DNA of 64,000 bases from Multifurca ochricompacta (taxonomy: Eukaryota; Basidiomycota; Agaricomycetes; Russulales; Russulaceae). Where the stretch lies: assembly GCA_022496185.1 (NCBI GenBank), contig WTXG01000004.1, positions 1,158,649-1,222,648 on the forward strand, given 5' to 3'. Positions 56,986 through 64,000 of the stretch are shown piece after piece. The notes under the pieces are model-generated. The model worked only from the letters and a program-made list of their open reading frames with translations. It had not been told where the DNA came from and did not search any database. The position numbers and the translations under genes are program-made. Every line of letters starts with the position of its first letter. Positions within the stretch are counted from its first letter, which is position 1.

Positions 56986-59904
56986 AACACGGTCTCCCGT
57001 CCCGTCCATTGATCACGCAGACCGGTAACAACAACCGTTACAGAGAGTGTCGTCGTAAAAGGTAGAAATAAGGGTTATCGTGATTAGATAGAGTACGAGT
57101 GAACTCGTGGCGGCGAGCCGAGCTAGGGCATGGTAAGTGGGGGTGCCAAACAACAGTTATCTTGTTGTAGTAATCTGCTGGATACATCTTGGACGATTTC
57201 CCGCGATCATATACTGCCAGCCATATGCAAACCTGTGTAGAGATGGCACTAATACAAGTACTACTTGACGACATTACAGGTCTGGATACCCTCCGGAGCC
57301 CAGTACCCAATTCAGTACGTAGGGGCGAGGCACTTAATCTACCACAGCTACGGCTCCTGCTCCTGTTCTTATCGTGCCTAAATTAGCCTTGCCTTCTGTA
57401 GTGAGCACTCTTACACTTTTGTGCGCCTCCACATGAAAGTCAAGTCATCTTAAACTTCGCAGTACCTCAAGGTTGCGTAAATCCGATGACTTTGTAACGA
57501 CGTCAGTACGACCACACGATCCCGCAATGTGTTTTCGTGTGACGCCGAACTTTTTCAATGATGCTCTTGATATACAGCATAAGCCTTTTTCTAGCTGGAG
57601 CTCTAGCTCATAGCACCTACTCTCTACTCTATCAACAGAGTAATGGCTCACATTTCATCAATCACAATTTGGGCGGGTGCTCTTTCCTCCTCGGCAGCGC
57701 GGTCCACGGTGTTGGTTGACTCTGCACCGTTCCGCCTCTCAACAGCACGGATTGGGTGTAAGCGAACAGTGAACAGAGGCCTATGAGGGCCTAGGGCACC
57801 CTCATGAGACTCCTGCGTCACACATTAACACTGCATGACAGTGGTTACCGTTGCCAGTCGCTGACCCGCTGACTCGGATTTCAGTGGGATTCTTAGAATA
57901 AACACGCAGGTCATCAGCCTACCATCTGCGATTCCACCACGGCTTCTTATTTTAAACCCCAACCCCCCTACACTTGTGACTCGAACCTCGAACCTCAGCG
58001 GGTTCGAACCCATAACTAGGCTGGGCGCTGTTTTGCGTTGTCCCCAACTTATCGGATTACAACAATCAGCAACCGAGCGGGCCGCATTCGTTTCCCCCCC
58101 CCCCCCTCCCTCCCCCCACCAACCAGACTGCAGGACCAAGAGAAATTACGGAGATAAGGGCGCAACAATACAACAAGAATAGCTAGCCAACCAACAGAAG
58201 GGGCACGAGAGAAATTAACAAATTAGCGCATCACATCATACAACTTTAGATCATGTCCCCGCGCCGTGTGTACGATTCAAAGCGTTACCTTACTTGACAT
58301 ATTAAATTGATCTGATGATTGATGTGGGTTGTGCCCCCGTGTACGACAGAGTATAGGAGTCCATAGTTTCGTTCATGATTTATACTTGAAATCAGGCATC
58401 AGTATCAGGAGGATGGGTATCATCCAAAAACTTACATGTGTGGCACCACATGTATCATATTAGAAGGGTGGGCGTTTCGAGAAGGCCCGGATCAGTATGC
58501 ATGGAACTGAGCTATTTTAAAGTGCTTTAATAAGAAGAAAGTGGCTTGCATACGCATGGCCAAAAAAAGGGCATTAATCCCCCGGTCCCCGGAAGAAAAG
58601 AGAAAGGGGGTATAGTGTATGTAGTAGTTAGTATCTACACCTTGGGTGCCCCCGAAGTGCCGGAGATGAGAATACTCTCGGCGAATGTGATGGCGCGGCC
58701 CCGGAAGGGAGTTTCCTCCTGGCCCTTGGCGCCCCTCTACCCTCAACGAGTGTTTACGTAATGACCAGTAACAATAACAATTATCATTATCATCCCGCCC
58801 GACTGCCCGCCCATCTGCCCCCATAGTAGGTAAAATTTTCAGTCAACTCGCTCTAATTCTGTATCAGTTTTTTTTTTTTTTCTTGTTGTTCGAGGCGCGC
58901 ACCAACAACCGGTGATGATGATGGTTGGCATATCATTAATTAATTTATAGTGGCAGCGACGATCGTCGCACATCCTTTGTCGCTCCCCCTCCCTCCCCTC
59001 TCTCCCTCCGGTGAAGGCGGCATCCGAACTATCGTTCGCATGGTGAGTGAGAAGAAGGTTCAAACTTTTTAATATGATTTTTGAACTCATCGCCGCGGAC
59101 CCTATGCGCGCTCTTCCCCCGCCCCACCCCCCTTTCCCCATCATCGAAGTTTGAAAAAGCTAAGCACAGTAGTCTGAAGAAGAAGAAGAAGAGAAGGGAT
59201 GGAATCCTCAAACCTTCTAGGGCATCGGGGCTCCATTTGAGCAATATTTTCATAGGTTCTTCGCTCTTCGGTCTTGACTGCTAGTAGCCTAAGCCAATTT
59301 ACTCTAAATGACGCCGCGGCGCATGTGACTTCAGGGCGTAATGCATGGCCCACGGAGATGTGACGCCCGTGGCCTCGAACGCGTCATCACTTTTCACTTT
59401 TCCCATAAACAGCGAATAAGCCCGAGAGGTAATCCATGGTCGAGGCAAAGTGAGAGAGTAAAATATATATGTTCTTTACATTCGCTCTACATACAATAAA
59501 TACGGAAGACATCCATCGTCCAATCTAAGGACTATTAACAATACGCTACACCAAAGTCTCAAGACGTAAATAGGGACGGACAACAAAAAAAAAAATCAAC
59601 AAGAGAGGATGCATGCAATAAGGAAGGGTAACCTAGGGGTCAGCGCTAGTGGTTCAAGTAGATAAGCTATGCTGAGTCAAGACTACGATTAGGAAAAAAA
59701 GATACACGGATCACTGTGGGGAGCCCCAAGGCGCCCACGCATCAAGGAGTTATCAAAACTGTGGAGTTGTCCATCATAAGATTGGCGGAGATGAAAAGTC
59801 GAAACGCGGGGGGAAAGTAGCTGAAGCAACAGATTCCCAAGTAAGTTGTGTCAAGTGAAATCAAGAAAGGAACATGGGAGAGATGGAGGTAGCGGTGCGT
59901 TGTG
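56986..59904. other. Spacer downstream of the C2H2 factor
   Basis: No gene supported. Contains a C-run at 58095-58110, T- and A-runs near 58868 and 59588, and presumably the 3' UTR of the minus-strand factor near 59900. Confidence 0.5.
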
Positions 59905-62337
59905 TCACATCAACAACGAACCGCTACCGTAAGCGTTCCAGTCATCTGGACCACTGTCCGGGTCTGCTTTCAGTGACCTCCCAGTAGTTTGCTGCCCAAG
60001 GTCCAAGTCTTGCGCCTTCGCACAACCGGAACCACCTTCGGAGCGCACTTAAATAGGTCGACGTTAATGAAAATTGCGATGACAGGAATAATATGTAGTA
60101 AAAAATGACCCACAATGACGATTGAGCGCATCGAGCCGTGCAAATGGCTTCCTACAACCTTCACAGGTGAATGGACGATGATTGGAATGTAACTGCTCGT
60201 GGCGCTTGCAATCATGCTGCCGTGCGAAGCCTTTTCCGCACCCTGGCCACTTGCATTGAAACGGTTTTTCATCGTTATGCGAGCGTAAGTGACCTAGAGC
60301 CGATAGTGTGACCGACGTGGCGGAACACCGATAGAAGGACATACCTTTAAGATTGAAATGACGGGTGAAGGTTGAGCCACATCCCGGAACGGGACAAATG
60401 AATTTCGCATCGTTGATGCGCCGTTTCTGGCTAGCATCTGCGGTCGCAGTCGTCGTCACGTTCGGCCTCGCGACGACGGCCGCCGGCGTTGCGCCGCGAG
60501 ATCCTCCTGAAGAATAACCACTAGCGTAGTCATCCCCTCTTGATATGCCATTTGAGAATGGAGTTTGTCCACTTCCAAAGTCGGTATCTGGAAGAGGTTC
60601 TGCAAGACGCGCTGGGCTACTGGAAGGACTAGCCGGGTAAGGCGACACGCGTTGCGATCCCCAATTCGGGCCGGCCATACTTCCACGCTCCCGAGAGCCG
60701 CTCGAAGCGCGACGGTGGTGACCACGAGCGAATGGTTGGACATCAGGGGGATGAAGATATTGAGCTCCTCTTTGCTGAGCGAGGAAGTCGACGTGCCGAC
60801 TAGGTGGGAAGCTGGGGATTGGGGCGACTGAGTGCGGGCCGAGCATTGTGGGTCGTAGATCTTCAGAACGTGATTGTCTATGAGTAAGTCTAGGTCCTCC
60901 GCCAGCGTCCGATCGAACACGTCTTAGTGGGACAGCAAAATCAGCAGAAAGGAAAGGTGATGAATCCCTTGAGAACTGGAATTCTGGAAGGAGAAAGGAG
61001 GGAGAGATCCCGAGCTGAAAGAAGTTTGAATAGCACTTGCGGAGGAGGAGGGACGGGAAATGATGTCGACAGGGTGAAGGACGTCGTTCATATGCACGGT
61101 TCGGCCACTACCGAAGTTAGGTGAGCCAGACTCTAGATGCTGGCCTATTGCTATTGAAGATGACTGTTGTTGGTTGAATAACGGACCGGTGTTCCACTGA
61201 GGTGGACGGGCAGATGTGTCAGACTTGGAGCGGGTACGAGAAGGAGAGGGTGGAAGGAGGTAATCGTCGCCGCTTTGAACAGCTGGGAGATCTGTATTGT
61301 TGCGGGATGATTGACCAGGCCCAGGGAAGTTAAATGAGAGCCCGGAAGCACCGGTGGAACCGGCGCCGGAGTGATAATCTGGCGCCGGCTGTGATGGAGC
61401 GGAGTTTGCCGAAGGGTCGGATGAATGATGGGTCCAACTCGACGATGGGACAGTTGATGGTGTTGATGATCCTGCGATCGGGTCAAGGCGTCAGTAACGG
61501 AAACCCATGAGAACTAAAAACTTAGGGCGCTTTCCCGGTAAACGGACCTTGGTTAATTGTGTTCCTGAACCCTGCCGTTTGGGTCGTCTCGCCTCCACCG
61601 CTAACAGGGGTCGCGGGAACGATATGAAGACGAGGGCCGACCCCGTCGCCTTCTGGGGCATGAATCACTGGCTGATCTTGGGCGTAAGCCCCAGACTGAG
61701 CCAAGTCAGGAATGACAAGTGAAGGTGGCGATTGAGGCTTCATTTGAGGGGAGGTACCTTCACCAGGAATCGGGATAGACGGATGGTATGGTGATTCGAC
61801 ACGAAGTTGGTTAAAGTCAAGGAGGGGAGAAGCACTGACACCGGGGCGAGACGACGCGGACGATGCTGGACTCCGGCGGTCATTCTCCGCCCCACTCTCA
61901 GCGCCCCCATTGCTTGAGGACGGAGATCCATGATCATAATATGCTGGGGAATGGACATCGTCTGCGGGGGTGACGGAGACTGATACGCGATTCGAGTTAT
62001 TGACTCCGGACATGAAGTTATCGTCGAACATCAAGAGACCTGCGGAACTCGGGGGTCGTACTTGGATGGGTCGTAGTCGTCTCTGGGTGGAATGGCAAGA
62101 GGATCTCTATCAAAGGACCAAGGATATCGTCCTTGGAATCAAAATCTAACTCTGATACAGCAGAGTAAGGCGAGTTCTGGTAAGAGCCGTTATATGACGG
62201 TGTAGGGGGAAAATGGGGCTGGACGATCGAAGGTCGAAAGATTCGAAGGCCGTGTGGTGGGGGGAGAGATTGAGATTGTCTGGGAGGAGACCGCTGTCGA
62301 GATCGGATAGAAAATGGTGGTCTTGTTGCAGCTCCAT
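59905..62337 (-). CDS. C2H2 zinc-finger transcription factor (Swi5/Ace2/Crz1-like fingers)
   Basis: Large nuclear regulator. Start MELQQDHHFLSDLDSGLLPD at 62337. A long Ser/Pro-rich region follows (PPTPSYNGSYQNSPYSAVSE, MFDDNFMSGVNNSNRVSVSV, DYHSGAGSTGASGLSFNFPG, SADFAVPLRRVRSDAGGGPR). Three C-terminal fingers follow: CPVPGCGSTFTRHFNLKG-HLRSH, CKWPGCGKGFARQHDCKRHEQLH and CEGCRKPFARLDALNRHLRSE. The last is split by an intron; the tail DDWNAYGSGSLLM stops at 59905-59907. Two more introns lie near 61500 and 60350. Four one-base breaks are needed: in the G-run 62205-62209, near 62112-62116, at 62039-62040, and in CCC 60966-60968. After each, meaningful protein resumes. The finger arrangement resembles Swi5/Ace2 and Crz1; the targets are unknown. 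Confidence 0.85.
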
Positions 62338-64000
62338 GGCTTGGAGGGATATAACTAGAGTAGGAGGATGAAACAAAGGATAGAGTAAAAAGCTGTTCAA
62401 GTGAGGCTGTGTAGAGGAGAATAATGGTATGTCAAGGCGAGGTCGAGATGAAGGTTGGGAGGGGGCTGTAAATATCTTATTCTCTCTGTCGCTCTCAGAG
62501 TCATAAGAAAAGGGAAAAGTGACAAGTGGGACCCTTGACACTGCCAGATTGGGAGGGCAGTGTAATGGTGTCCAGTGTCTCTCCTTGCACGTGCTCTTTA
62601 TTACATTTCCGCTCCGTCTCCCCCTCTCCCCCTGGTGGTTGAGCACAGCCTGTCTGTCTGCTGGGAGAGGGGGGAGGGGGGGCTGGGGCTGTGTCCCCTA
62701 TATCCTGTGCGATTCCTTTTCCCTCTGTGCCAGCACAGAAGTTTACGACGTCATACACAGTGAGATTAACAAATATACAAGTCACCGATCCTTGCTGCTT
62801 GGCATTTGTCTGTGGGCCCTACCTTTTACTACCGTGGTACATATAACAATACAGATGGAGGGTAGAATGGGATGGTGCATCATTGAACATATGTTGTGCG
62901 GATGAGACGGGTTATTCAGCCGCGATTCGATACAACAACAATGGCAAAGCTGTACACATTCAGCGTGCCGCACAGCCATCTAGCCTAACTCCCGTCGACG
63001 TTGGAGGCAGTGAGGCGGAGGAAGATCCCCTCTCTCAGATGTACCTCCGTTGGGCACACAGGCTGCTCCTTCCGCCGATCCGTTGGCCAGTGCTGTGCCG
63101 AGTTTTTTGCTCACTCACGGAAGGGTGGGAAAGTTCCATCATAATATGTCGACATGGCTAGCTCGAATACCCAACACCCAACAACGAGCGCTTTGACACC
63201 ATCTTTGATTTCTGCTGGTTTTCTCCACGCCAACGCCTATACATACTATCCTTTACACGTACCTTAGCACACGACATCACTCATCAGAATTCTCATCACT
63301 GTTGCACGTCGTCTTGTAACTCCTCGTGGCGCGGAATCGGGCCGGGGCACCTCCCCCCCAACCACGTCACTGGAATTGTTCAATCGTATGTATAGAGTAT
63401 AGAGATAGCCCACCTAGAGACGTCCCAAGTCGGCGTGTGTCGGCACCCTACTCTATTAAGTCTAACATTTAGAACTGCCCCAATTTTCTCGTTCTGGGAC
63501 AGGCTCGGCGAGCCACTGTGGCACAGCGCAGTTCTCCGAAGGTCTGTACGAAAGACTAGTGTTTGGTTTTCAGTCGTAATGAGAATCACTACAGCAGGTG
63601 TGTTCGATCGTGGCTGGTAAAAGCGCCGAAAGAAGCTCGTTCTTGGCACCCCATGGCTAGCCCTTCAAGTTGCACCCTGTGTGTACATGTTCCAAGGTCT
63701 CGCGCGACCATATTCGACAACAACGAGGATGCTCACATAAAGAGGAACGAAACAATGCAGCCTTCAAGTGTGCTGTTGATTGACACATGCATCATCTGCA
63801 CGCCGAGAAGCAAGGCATCACGGCGCTGTTCGTATCATGGCTCACGAGCGCCAGGGAAAGACGTCATGTTGGGCGGAACCTGCCTTGGTAGGGAGATTCC
63901 AAGTTGGGCTTGCAATACCGTTCATCATGATCACCACGCGTGGCATCCTAGACTTGGTGGCCATCCTTTCCGATTGTGGAACCTTTTCATCAGCAAATGG
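62338..64000. other. Promoter side of the C2H2 factor and spacer to window end
   Basis: No gene supported. Pyrimidine-rich and purine-rich tracts occur at 62600-62680. The rest is ordinary intergenic sequence with short, unsupported open frames. Confidence 0.5.

Noticed and set aside
57995..58015. GGTTCGAACCC, identical to a tRNA B-box
   Set aside because: The motif is palindromic and no A-box or cloverleaf could be drawn at the right distance; no tRNA is called anywhere in the window.
1..64000. CRISPR arrays, bacterial operons, Shine-Dalgarno sites
   Set aside because: The window is fungal nuclear DNA with spliceosomal introns; no direct-repeat arrays were seen.

Overview
The window looks like nuclear DNA from a mushroom-forming basidiomycete (Agaricomycetes). 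Genes are cut by many 45-70 nt GT-AG introns, both strands are densely used, and the conserved proteins (RPL4, COQ4, CWC2, TMA46, GAL1) are fungal. Several sesquiterpene synthases of the basidiomycete type are present. The species cannot be named from sequence alone. All assignments come from reading translations and splice sites by eye; no database was searched.

Layout. 0-9 kb is a housekeeping block: the 3' part of RPL4 (+), an unrecognised zinc-finger protein (-), COQ4 (-) divergent from CWC2 (+), and TMA46 (-). 9-44 kb is an accessory block that resembles a sesquiterpenoid biosynthetic locus. It holds two intron-dense GMC (aryl-alcohol-oxidase-like) genes in a large inverted duplication, a P450, four sesquiterpene synthase genes (STS1-4), a fifth synthase relic, and a gene fusing a Crinkler-type N-terminus to a protein kinase. 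Remnants of an LTR retrotransposon, palindromic MITE-like elements and A-tailed SINE-like repeats are scattered among them. 45-54 kb carries galactokinase (GAL1) and a tandem pair of secreted PF04185-type phosphoesterases. 60-62.3 kb holds a large C2H2 transcription factor (-). The spacers at 38-43, 49.5-52.6, 54-60 and 62.4-64 kb show no gene I can support.

Likely joint function (inference): the synthases would cyclise farnesyl diphosphate, and the P450 and GMC enzymes would oxidise the hydrocarbon.

A pattern affects the whole annotation. At least 13 places show a one-base reading-frame break, nearly all an apparent lost base in or next to a short homopolymer. They lie in COQ4, CWC2, GMC-A, STS1, both phosphoesterases and the C2H2 factor. 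Because essential genes are hit and the frame resumes with conserved protein at once, consensus errors are the simplest explanation, although real decay of some duplicates cannot be excluded.
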